A DNA stretch of 6,330 nt from Treponema sp. (GTDB lineage Bacteria; Spirochaetota; Spirochaetia; Treponematales; Breznakiellaceae). The position numbers were made by a program, and so were the translations under genes. The stretch's first letter is position 1, and every line of letters begins with the position of its first letter. The stretch lies in assembly GCA_009780545.1 (NCBI GenBank), contig WQZW01000091.1, forward strand, positions 1-6,330, given 5' to 3'. Shown one piece after another: positions 1 through 5,134 of the stretch. Under the pieces are notes generated by a model, which was not told the DNA's origin, did not search any database, and saw only the letters and a list, made by a program, of their open reading frames with translations.

Positions 1-286
1 ACTGTTTCTCGAAGGCGAGGGCGGCGATCACCGCCGGCAGGGTCGCCACGATCAGGTACAGCACCAACGGCTGGAAGGGCTTTTGCAGCAGGGCCAGGAT
101 GTCCCGGCGCAGGACGAAGACGACGGCGGCCAGGGTGCCGACATGGAGCGCCGTCTCGAAAAGGAGCGGGGCTTCCTTGATGTCGAAGATTTCCCGCAGA
201 AGGAGCAGGTGTCCGCTTGAGGACACCGGAAGGAACTCGGTCAGGCCCTGGACGAGCCCGAGGAACGCGGCCTGTAGGATATCCAT
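1..286 (-). CDS. uppP: Undecaprenyl-diphosphatase UppP (BacA family), N-terminal 95 residues
   Basis: Integral membrane phosphatase that converts undecaprenyl diphosphate to the monophosphate, renewing the lipid carrier for peptidoglycan and other envelope polymers. Only the first 95 residues are in the window; the gene runs off the left edge. The start is ATG at 286-284, giving MDILQAAFLG. The family signature GLTEFLPVSSSGHL lies at residues 14-27 and includes the (E/Q)xxxE motif as Q13-E17 and the conserved Ser/His stretch. A second conserved block, FETALHVGTLAAV, is at 43-55. Hydrophobic segments are near 44-59 and 74-92. The later PRSGxSR motif would lie outside the window. A purine-rich GGAAGGGG (295-302), inside the end of purA, is the likely ribosome binding site. 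The start codon is 2 nt past the purA stop, so it is almost certainly co-transcribed with purA and perhaps translationally coupled. The family call is secure. Confidence 0.94.
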   Translation of the reverse strand, partial: MDILQAAFLGLVQGLTEFLPVSSSGHLLLLREIFDIKEAPLLFETALHVGTLAAVVFVLRRDILALLQKPFQPLVLYLIVATLPAVIAALAFEKQ

Positions 287-288
287 CG

Positions 289-1518
289 TCAGGCCCCTTC
301 CCATGGACTCTTCCGGATGATCGTGGCCTTCCGTTCGTAGCCCACCGAAACGATCTCCACCGGCGTGCCGCAGTAGTCCTCGATGAAGGCGACGTAGTCC
401 ACGGCTTCTTTCGGCAGTTCCTCAAAGGAAGCGATCTCCCCGATGGGCCGCTTCCAGCCCTTGAAGGCCTTCAGTTCCGGTTTTGCCGCCTCGAGCTCCC
501 CGACGGAGGCCGGGAATTCCCGCACGACGCGGCCGCCGATGCGGTAGCCGACGCAGGCCTTGATCTCCTCCAGGCTGTCGTACACGTCCAGGTGGGTCAT
601 CACCAGGCCGGAGATCGAGTTGGAGAGGCAGGCGTAGCGGAGGGCGACCAGGTCGAGGTAGCCGCAACGCCGGGGCCGGCCGGTGGTAACCCCGTACTCC
701 CGGCCGGTCTCGCGGACGAAACGACAGAGCCCGTCCTCGGAGGCCGGGTCGAATTCGCCGGGCAGGGGGCCGTTGCCCACCCTGGTCGAATAGGCCTTGA
801 ACACGCCGAGCACCCGGTCGATGTCCGCCGGCCCGATTCCGCCGCCGGAGCAGGCACCTGCGGCGCAGGACATCCCGCTGGAGACGTAGGGATAGGTTCC
901 CAGGTCCAGGTCCAGCATCGTGCCCTGCGCCCCCTCGAACAGCGTCCGGGAGCCCTTCCGTTCGGCCATGTAGCCCACGAGGTTCACCGACATGCCCAGC
1001 AGCCGTTCCTTGTAGGGGGCAAGGTATTCCAGGTCCTCGGCCCCAAGGCAGTCCATCTTTTCCTTCCAGCCGAGGTCGGCGACGCGGATTCCGTCCCGCT
1101 CGCTCTTCATGGCGTAGGCCGTGCCGATGCCCCGGCCGGTGGTCCCGATGGGATGTTTCCGTGCCGCGTCCCGTTCCTTGTCCGTTCTGAGGTAGCCGGG
1201 CAGCACCAGGTGGGCGCGGTCGCTGACCAGGATACGGCCGGCGGTGTCCGTGCCCCGTTCCTCCAGCCCCCGGATCTCCTCGAACAGCGCCTGCGGATCG
1301 ATCACCATCCCGGTGCCCAGTATCGAGGTCCTGCCCGGATAGAACACCCCGGAGGGAATCAGGTGCAGGGCGTACCGTTCCCCGTCTATCACGATGGTAT
1401 GCCCGGCATTGGCCCCGCCGGAATACCGGACGATCACCTCGGCCTCGGCGGCCAGGTAATCCACGATCTTGCCCTTGCCCTCGTCCCCCCACTGGGCTCC
1501 GATCACCACGACGTTCAC
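289..1518 (-). CDS. purA: Adenylosuccinate synthetase PurA
   Basis: Cytoplasmic GTP-dependent enzyme joining IMP and aspartate to form adenylosuccinate, the first committed step from IMP to AMP. The protein has 409 residues from a GTG start at 1518-1516. Motifs in order: QWGDEGKGK (9-17, with the catalytic Asp12), NAGHT (37-41, catalytic His40), GTTGRGIG (125-132), FEGAQG (194-199), TRVGNGP (245-251), GVTTGRPRR (276-284, IMP/Asp-binding arginines) and THLDV (308-312), where many homologues have TKxD for guanine recognition. It is about 20 residues shorter than the E. coli enzyme; the loss falls in the helical stretch between GDL-like 147-149 and FEGAQG. The frame is open upstream to an ATG at 1668, but those 50 residues are unlike the family and cross the promoter, whereas GTG 1518 has a near-perfect ribosome binding site. 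It is followed directly by uppP and is divergent from the YjiH-like gene. Confidence 0.97.
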   Translation of the reverse strand: MNVVVIGAQWGDEGKGKIVDYLAAEAEVIVRYSGGANAGHTIVIDGERYALHLIPSGVFYPGRTSILGTGMVIDPQALFEEIRGLEERGTDTAGRILVSDRAHLVLPGYLRTDKERDAARKHPIGTTGRGIGTAYAMKSERDGIRVADLGWKEKMDCLGAEDLEYLAPYKERLLGMSVNLVGYMAERKGSRTLFEGAQGTMLDLDLGTYPYVSSGMSCAAGACSGGGIGPADIDRVLGVFKAYSTRVGNGPLPGEFDPASEDGLCRFVRETGREYGVTTGRPRRCGYLDLVALRYACLSNSISGLVMTHLDVYDSLEEIKACVGYRIGGRVVREFPASVGELEAAKPELKAFKGWKRPIGEIASFEELPKEAVDYVAFIEDYCGTPVEIVSVGYERKATIIRKSPWEGA

Positions 1519-1523
1519 GATAT

Positions 1524-1530
1524 CCTCCTT
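1524..1530 (-). promoter_or_regulatory. Ribosome binding site that fixes the purA GTG start
   Basis: On the minus strand the sequence is AAGGAGG, a full Shine-Dalgarno match, 5 nt before GTG at 1518. This decides for GTG over the upstream ATG at 1668. A small hairpin, GGGG with CCCC on the minus strand (1541-1544 with 1532-1535), lies just upstream of it; whether it affects translation is unknown. Confidence 0.88.
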
Positions 1531-1567
1531 GGGGGCCGATCCCCGCCCCGTCGCTCCCAACCTACTG

Positions 1568-1596
1568 ATAGTGCCTCCGATTTGCCTTTGTGTCAA
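1568..1596 (-). promoter_or_regulatory. Sigma-70-type promoter for purA-uppP
   Basis: On the minus strand a perfect -35 TTGACA (1596-1591) is followed by exactly 17 nt and a weaker -10 CACTAT (1573-1568; 3 of 6 consensus positions). Transcription would start near 1561, giving a 5' leader of about 43 nt that includes the purA ribosome binding site. The position just upstream of purA, the perfect -35 and the ideal spacing make this convincing despite the weak -10. No clear purine-repressor palindrome was seen next to it. Confidence 0.65.
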
Positions 1597-1653
1597 TGAC
1601 GCATTTCGCGTAATCGAATTTCGGCATGGGTTCGAGGTTCCGCCCGTAAGTAT

Positions 1654-1744
1654 AGACTTATGTCGCAAATTACGGTAACATTAGTCTTCGGGACGGCGGC
1701 GGTTCCGGCATCGCCTGTGCGGTGAAAGCCCAAGACTACTTTTT
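1654..1744 (+). promoter_or_regulatory. Candidate attenuator-like structured leader of the YjiH-like gene
   Basis: Two competing stems can be read directly. Stem A pairs AGACTTATG (1654-1662) with CATTAGTCT (1679-1687), 8 of 9 positions, with one T-T mismatch. Stem B pairs TAGTCTT (1682-1688) with AAGACTA (1732-1738), continued by GGG (1690-1692) with CCC (1729-1731) across one bulged C. An inner hairpin GGCG (1695-1698) with CGCC (1712-1715) fills the loop. Stem B is followed by five T residues (1740-1744), then the ribosome binding site AGGAAGG (1745-1751). Because 1682-1687 is shared, A and B exclude each other, as in transcription attenuators. It does not match any riboswitch consensus I can recall. 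It only works as a switch if transcription starts upstream of about 1650, and no strong promoter was found there. Confidence 0.4.
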
Positions 1745-1756
1745 AGGAAGGAATTT

Positions 1757-3166
1757 ATGAAACAGGATTTGCAGGATCACGGGGGACGGGGATCGGCCAA
1801 GCTGAAATTCGTCCTGTTCTCGCTTTTCGGCGTTTTTCTTTTTATGGTTCCGTTGCCGTATACCGAGGACGGCAACAAGGCGTTCAACATACCGCTGGGC
1901 TTCGCCAAAGACTGGCTGGGCAACTTCATCAACGGGATCGAGATCAACGGCTGGGGTCTGGTGATCTTCCTGGCCTGCCTGATCACCACGTACTCGTTCC
2001 TGGGGAGCGTTTTGGCGTACACCGCCAAGCCGGCCTTTATGATGAACTCCCCGAAACTGAAGGAACTGTTCCGCTGCCATCCGGTGTACCTGATCAGCAA
2101 GGCCGTGGCCTTCGTCCTTGCCTGGATGGTGTTTTTCAGGAAAGGTCCGGAGTGGATACTCAGCGACGACGAGGGGGCGGGCCTCATGATGGACATCCTC
2201 GCCGGCTCCAACGGGGGAATCATGGCGATTTTCTTCCTCGCCTGCCTTGCCATCCCCCTGCTCACCGAGTTCGGCATCATGGAGTTCATCGGCACGCTGG
2301 TGCGCAAGGCGCTGCGGTTCCTGTTCACCCTGCCCGGCCGTTCCTCGATAGACCTTATGGGTTCCTGGTTCAGCGATTCGGCCTCCAGCATCATGATCAC
2401 CCGGGACCAGTTGGAAAAGGGCTTCTACACCGGGCGGGAGGCGGCGTCCATCTGCGTCAATTTCACCCTGGTCTCGCTGCCGTTCACCTTCGTGGTGGCC
2501 AACGAGGTCGGTCTCCTGCCGTATTTCGGGCTGTTCTACCTGGTGATCTGTATCGTCTCGATACTTCTGGCCATCGTCATGCCCCGTATCTGGCCGCTGA
2601 GCCATATCAAGGACGAGTACCTGCCGGAAGTGGGCAAGCAGATCGAGGAGGAGCAGCCCATGCGGGGATCCCTCCTGAGCCAGGGGCTCAAGCTGGCCGC
2701 CGCCCGCGCGGACAGGGCCAACATCCCCGACTATACCAGGTCGGTGCGGATGCGCTGGCTGAACATATTCACCGACCTCGTCCCGATAATCCTCGCCTGG
2801 GGGGCGATCGCCACGATCATCGCCAACCAGACGCCGGTCTTCCAGTGGCTGTCCTGGCCCCTGGGCCAGTTCATGCGGCTGCTGCAGGTCGAGGGGGCGA
2901 TGGAATACGCGCATACCACGCTGGTCGGTTTCATCGACATGTACCTTCCGGCGATCCTGCTCGGGGCCGATGCACCGATCCGCACCCGCTTCATCATCGG
3001 GACGCTGTCCATCGTCCAGATCGTCTTCATGGCCGAAACCGGCATCCTCATCCTCAAGTCCAAGATTCCCCTGAACCTCTGGCAGCTGTTCGCGGTTTTC
3101 ATCATCAGGACGATCCTGGCCCTGCCGCTCATCGTGCTGTTCACCTGGTTGCTGTTCCGACCGTAA
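1757..3166 (+). CDS. YjiH-family membrane protein with nucleoside-recognition (Gate) domain
   Basis: A 469-residue polytopic inner-membrane protein of the YjiH / nucleoside-recognition (Gate) type, related to spore-maturation A/B proteins and nucleoside transporters. Its substrate is not established. Hydrophobic segments lie near residues 17-33, 65-88, 110-127, 147-170, 232-248, 253-275, 336-356, 385-403, 412-435 and 440-467. Family-like features are the loop after GRSSIDLMGSWF (194-205) with the Ser-rich SDSASS (206-211), FYTGREAASI (223-232), and the C-terminal TLSIVQIVFMAETG (416-429) and LKSKIPLNLW (433-442). A polar, charged cytoplasmic stretch covers about 282-333. The start is ATG with AGGAAGG upstream (6-nt spacing before a T-rich gap). 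It stands alone: a structured leader precedes it and a strong terminator follows. Divergence from purA hints at a purine-related role, but that is inference. Family call good, function unknown. Confidence 0.84.
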   Translation: MKQDLQDHGGRGSAKLKFVLFSLFGVFLFMVPLPYTEDGNKAFNIPLGFAKDWLGNFINGIEINGWGLVIFLACLITTYSFLGSVLAYTAKPAFMMNSPKLKELFRCHPVYLISKAVAFVLAWMVFFRKGPEWILSDDEGAGLMMDILAGSNGGIMAIFFLACLAIPLLTEFGIMEFIGTLVRKALRFLFTLPGRSSIDLMGSWFSDSASSIMITRDQLEKGFYTGREAASICVNFTLVSLPFTFVVANEVGLLPYFGLFYLVICIVSILLAIVMPRIWPLSHIKDEYLPEVGKQIEEEQPMRGSLLSQGLKLAAARADRANIPDYTRSVRMRWLNIFTDLVPIILAWGAIATIIANQTPVFQWLSWPLGQFMRLLQVEGAMEYAHTTLVGFIDMYLPAILLGADAPIRTRFIIGTLSIVQIVFMAETGILILKSKIPLNLWQLFAVFIIRTILALPLIVLFTWLLFRP

Positions 3167-3174
3167 GGATAGGA

Positions 3175-3218
3175 CCGTTCCGGCCAAACCCCATGCGGGT
3201 TCGGCCGGAACGGGTTTT
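3175..3218 (+). terminator. Intrinsic terminator after the YjiH-like gene
   Basis: Perfect 11-bp stem CCGTTCCGGCC (3175-3185) with GGCCGGAACGG (3203-3213), then an A-C mismatch and a further 5-bp stem AACCC (3187-3191) with GGGTT (3197-3201) around a CATGC loop, followed by G and TTTT (3215-3218). It starts 8 nt after the stop codon. The other strand has no T run beyond the stem, so it should act in the plus direction only and isolates the YjiH-like unit from murG. Confidence 0.85.
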
Positions 3219-3470
3219 GCCGTAGGAAGATTACCCCGCCTTGATTGACGACGGTAAACGCGAGGCGTTGCGGGGTGGTCGCGCGCTACCCAGGCTAAAG
3301 CCTTCGCGCCATTTTTCGTCTTGGGCACCTTCATTGGAGCTCTCGGCGTGGTGCCTTTGTTCACCTGCGTGCGATGCACGCCTTTGTTGGCCGCCCCGCT
3401 CGGGGGGTAACGGAAAATGCCTCGAACCGGCGACCTTTCCTATTGCCGATTACTCCGGTATGCTCAAGAG
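3219..3470. other. Non-coding gap with a row of hairpins; possible dispersed repeat or small RNA
   Basis: No credible gene was found. Between 3257 and 3405 at least six inverted repeats follow each other: AACGC-GAG-GCGTT (3257-3269); GGGTGG with CTACCC (3273-3278, 3286-3291, one G-T pair); AGGCT-AA-AGCCT (3292-3303); GGCACC with GGTGCC (3324-3329, 3350-3355), with GAGCTC in its loop; GCGTGC-GAT-GCACGC (3367-3381); CCCC-GCTC-GGGG (3394-3405). The 9-mer GCCTTTGTT occurs twice (3353-3361 and 3380-3388). This density of palindromes is unlike ordinary spacer and would fit a dispersed intergenic repeat or a structured RNA. A minus-strand frame is open across it from 3379, but it runs through the terminator and antisense to the whole YjiH-like gene, so it is not taken as coding. 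Confidence 0.45.
3436..3464 (+). promoter_or_regulatory. Possible promoter immediately upstream of murG
   Basis: TTTCCT (3436-3441), a 17-nt spacer, then TATGCT (3459-3464). The -10 matches 4 of 6 consensus positions including the key TA and final T; the -35 matches only 3. The usual start point, 7 nt after the -10, falls on or next to the A of the murG ATG, implying a leaderless or nearly leaderless message. The strong terminator at 3175-3218 means murG needs its own promoter somewhere in this gap. Confidence 0.35.
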
Positions 3471-4592
3471 ATGCCAAATATTGCGTTTACCGGCGGGGGA
3501 ACCGGCGGACATATCTATCCGGGACTGGCCGTGGCCGGGGTCCTGCGGGAGAGGGCCGGGGATTGCCGGGTGTTCTGGATCGGGTCGAACCGGGGAATGG
3601 ACCGGGCTATCGTGGAAGCCGCGGGGATCGAGTTCGTGGGGATTCCGGCCGGGAAGCTCAGGCGGTACCTTACCTTGAAGACGATTCCCGATGCGTTCCG
3701 GGTGCTGGCCGCCTTCTTTGCCGCCCGGCGCGTCCTCAAGGAGCGGAGGGCGGACCTGCTGTTTTCCAAGGGCGGGTTCGTCAGCGTCCCGCCCTGCGCG
3801 GCGGCGGCCTCGCTGGGGATTCCGGTGCTTACCCACGAGTCCGACTTCAGCCCGGGACTTGCCACCAGGATCAACCTCCGTTTCGTCCGCAAAACTTCCG
3901 GCCTGGCCTTCACCGCCTACCGCGAAACGCGGCTTCCCCTGCCGGCCGACCGAATCCGCCTTGCCGGCAATCCGGTACGCGGGGCCTTCCGTGGGGCCGA
4001 TGCCGCCGCCGGCCGTCGGTTCCTGGGCCTGGGCCCGGAAAGCCGCATCCTCCTCGTGCTGGGGGGCAGCCAGGGGGCCAGGAAGATCAACGACCTTGTC
4101 CGGGATTCCCTTGCCGGGCTGCTGGAACACTACACCGTGGTCCACCAGTACGGGCCGGAACTGTCGGCGCCGGAAGCCGGGAGCCCGGCCGGCGGAAATC
4201 GGTACCTGCCGCTGGCCTACATCGGAAGCGAGATGCCGGACGTGCTGGCCGCTGCGGAACTGGTCATGGGGCGCAGCGGGGCCGGCACGATCTGGGAGGC
4301 GGCCACCCTGGGCAAACCCATGCTGCTGATTCCCTTAAGCGGGGCCGGCACCAGGGGCGACCAGGTGGAAAACGCCCGGTACTTTGCCGGAATTGGGGCC
4401 GCCGAGGTGCTGCGGGGCGGCGATGCCACGGCGGAAAACCTCCTGTCCAGGGTTCGGCATCTGGCCTGCGACTCCGAACTTCGGGAACGCATGGCGGCAG
4501 CCGCCGAACGGATAGGAAGCCTTGACGGTTCGGCGATAATAGGGGATTCTATCGTAGAGACGTTGCGTTTAAATAACGTTGCGTTTACATAA
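3471..4592 (+). CDS. murG: MurG, UDP-GlcNAc:lipid I N-acetylglucosaminyltransferase
   Basis: Membrane-associated GT28 glycosyltransferase (GT-B fold) on the cytoplasmic face. It transfers GlcNAc from UDP-GlcNAc to lipid I, making lipid II, the last cytoplasmic step of peptidoglycan precursor synthesis. The protein has 373 residues, usual for the family. The acceptor-domain glycine loop TGGGTGGHIYP is at 7-17; SKGGFVSVPP (99-108) and THESDFSPGLAT (121-132) are family blocks; GNPVR (166-170) leads to the donor domain with GGSQGA (198-203), GRSGAGTIWE (267-276) and GDQVENA (296-302). The start ATG 3471 puts the glycine loop at the usual place; an in-frame ATG at 3417 would add 18 residues unlike the family. 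Only a weak AAGAG precedes 3471. The stop codon falls inside a tandem repeat. It is followed by cvpA and a delta'-like gene in the same direction. Confidence 0.97.
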   Translation: MPNIAFTGGGTGGHIYPGLAVAGVLRERAGDCRVFWIGSNRGMDRAIVEAAGIEFVGIPAGKLRRYLTLKTIPDAFRVLAAFFAARRVLKERRADLLFSKGGFVSVPPCAAAASLGIPVLTHESDFSPGLATRINLRFVRKTSGLAFTAYRETRLPLPADRIRLAGNPVRGAFRGADAAAGRRFLGLGPESRILLVLGGSQGARKINDLVRDSLAGLLEHYTVVHQYGPELSAPEAGSPAGGNRYLPLAYIGSEMPDVLAAAELVMGRSGAGTIWEAATLGKPMLLIPLSGAGTRGDQVENARYFAGIGAAEVLRGGDATAENLLSRVRHLACDSELRERMAAAAERIGSLDGSAIIGDSIVETLRLNNVAFT

Positions 4593-4609
4593 CGTTGCGT
4601 TTACACATA
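4560..4609 (+). repeat. Three-copy 16-bp tandem repeat spanning the murG stop codon
   Basis: Units are ACGTTGCGTTTAAATA (4560-4575), ACGTTGCGTTTACATA (4576-4591) and ACGTTGCGTTTACACATA (4592-4609, with an extra AC). The first 12 bases are identical in all three. The first two units encode the last residues of MurG (TLRLNNVAFT), and the stop codon TAA (4590-4592) forms at the join of units 2 and 3. Unit 3 runs up to the ribosome binding site of cvpA. Since 16 is not a multiple of 3, changing the copy number shifts the murG reading frame. Confidence 0.95.
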
Positions 4610-4610
4610 A

Positions 4611-4616
4611 GGAAGG
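4611..4616 (+). promoter_or_regulatory. Ribosome binding site that fixes the cvpA GTG start
   Basis: GGAAGG lies 5 nt before GTG 4622. It supports this start over a TTG at 4595 in the same frame, which lies inside the tandem repeat and lacks a comparable site upstream. Confidence 0.75.
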
Positions 4617-4621
4617 AAAAA

Positions 4622-5134
4622 GTGAACTTTGCCGTCATCGACATCGTGTTTGCCGGGATCATCCTCCTGTTCGTGCTCCGCTGCATGCTCCGGGGTTTCA
4701 TCAGCGAGGCGATGTCGCTGGCCTCGGCGATCTTCGGGCTTTTCCTTGCGATGTTCTTTTTCCGGACCGTGGGCGCCTTCATCCGGGACCGCTTCATGCC
4801 GGAAGTGGCCACGATTCCGGAGGTCCTGGGATTTATCGCCGTGTTCCTGGCAGTGTTCATCGTGGCCCGCTTCCTGGAATCCGTCCTGGGCGAGATTTTT
4901 CGGGGATTCAACCTCCGATGGCTGGACGGTTTCCTCGGCGCCCTGCTGGGCTTTGCCGAGGGCGTCGTGCTGATCGGCGTGATCCTGGTCCTTATCCGGA
5001 TACAGCCCTTCTTCGAGCCGGGGCTGTTGCTGGAACAGAGCGTCTTTGCCGAACTGCTGCTGCCTTTCATCATGGGCCGAAGCTGGGAACTTCCCGGCAT
5101 CATCGCCCTGTCCCGGGGGAAGGGCCTTGTTTGA
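4622..5134 (+). CDS. cvpA: CvpA family membrane protein
   Basis: Small inner-membrane protein of 170 residues of the CvpA (colicin V production) family. In enterobacteria the family is linked to colicin V export and to envelope stress resistance; its biochemical activity is unknown. Four hydrophobic segments are visible near residues 4-20, 27-47, 66-86 and 101-125. Between the first two lies LRCMLRGFISEAMSLA (19-34), a typical CvpA turn with its RGF element; LRWLDGFLGALLGFAEG (98-114) is the second conserved stretch. The C-terminal 45 residues are only moderately hydrophobic. The GTG start has a good ribosome binding site 5 nt upstream. The gene follows murG by 29 nt and overlaps the next gene by 8 nt, so it is the middle gene of an operon. 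I recall cvpA next to murG in treponemes, unverified. The family assignment rests on topology and these motifs. Confidence 0.85.
   Translation: MNFAVIDIVFAGIILLFVLRCMLRGFISEAMSLASAIFGLFLAMFFFRTVGAFIRDRFMPEVATIPEVLGFIAVFLAVFIVARFLESVLGEIFRGFNLRWLDGFLGALLGFAEGVVLIGVILVLIRIQPFFEPGLLLEQSVFAELLLPFIMGRSWELPGIIALSRGKGLV

Noticed and set aside
217..1599. Long plus-strand open frame (460 codons) opposite purA
   Set aside because: It is the complement of a clearly recognised PurA sequence, with low-complexity His/Gly/Pro/Val content and no recognisable motif.
1519..1668. N-terminal extension of PurA to an ATG at 1668
   Set aside because: It would add 50 residues unlike the family and place the coding region over the TTGACA promoter; GTG 1518 has a full AAGGAGG 5 nt upstream.
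1631..1684. Promoter for the YjiH-like gene (TATAGA at 1651-1656, or TAACAT at 1676-1681 with TAGACT upstream)
   Set aside because: Both pairs are weak (no convincing -35 for the first, 18-nt spacing and a poor -35 for the second), and they predict starts that conflict with the attenuator model; neither is good enough to annotate.
2152..3225. Second plus-strand frame inside the YjiH-like gene
   Set aside because: Arg/His/Pro/Gly-rich out-of-frame translation of a high-GC gene; it contains no motif, and the other frame has clear membrane segments and family motifs.
1736..3379. Long (547-codon) open frame on the minus strand antisense to the YjiH-like gene
   Set aside because: It runs through the terminator and the whole membrane-protein gene, is full of Gln, Asp, Arg, His and Pro as expected for the complement of a hydrophobic GC-rich gene, and shows no domain or ribosome binding site.
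3417..3470. Upstream ATG start for murG
   Set aside because: It adds 18 residues before the conserved MPNIAFTGGG start and is not supported by the family's usual N-terminus, though a G-rich stretch upstream could bind ribosomes weakly.
3219..3470. tRNA, rRNA fragment or CRISPR-type array in the gap
   Set aside because: No cloverleaf, no conserved T-loop sequence and no regularly spaced repeats were seen; the inverted repeats differ from one another.
3374..4525. Alternative plus-strand frame overlapping murG (383 codons)
   Set aside because: Gly/Arg/Pro-rich shadow of murG; the real frame carries every MurG motif.
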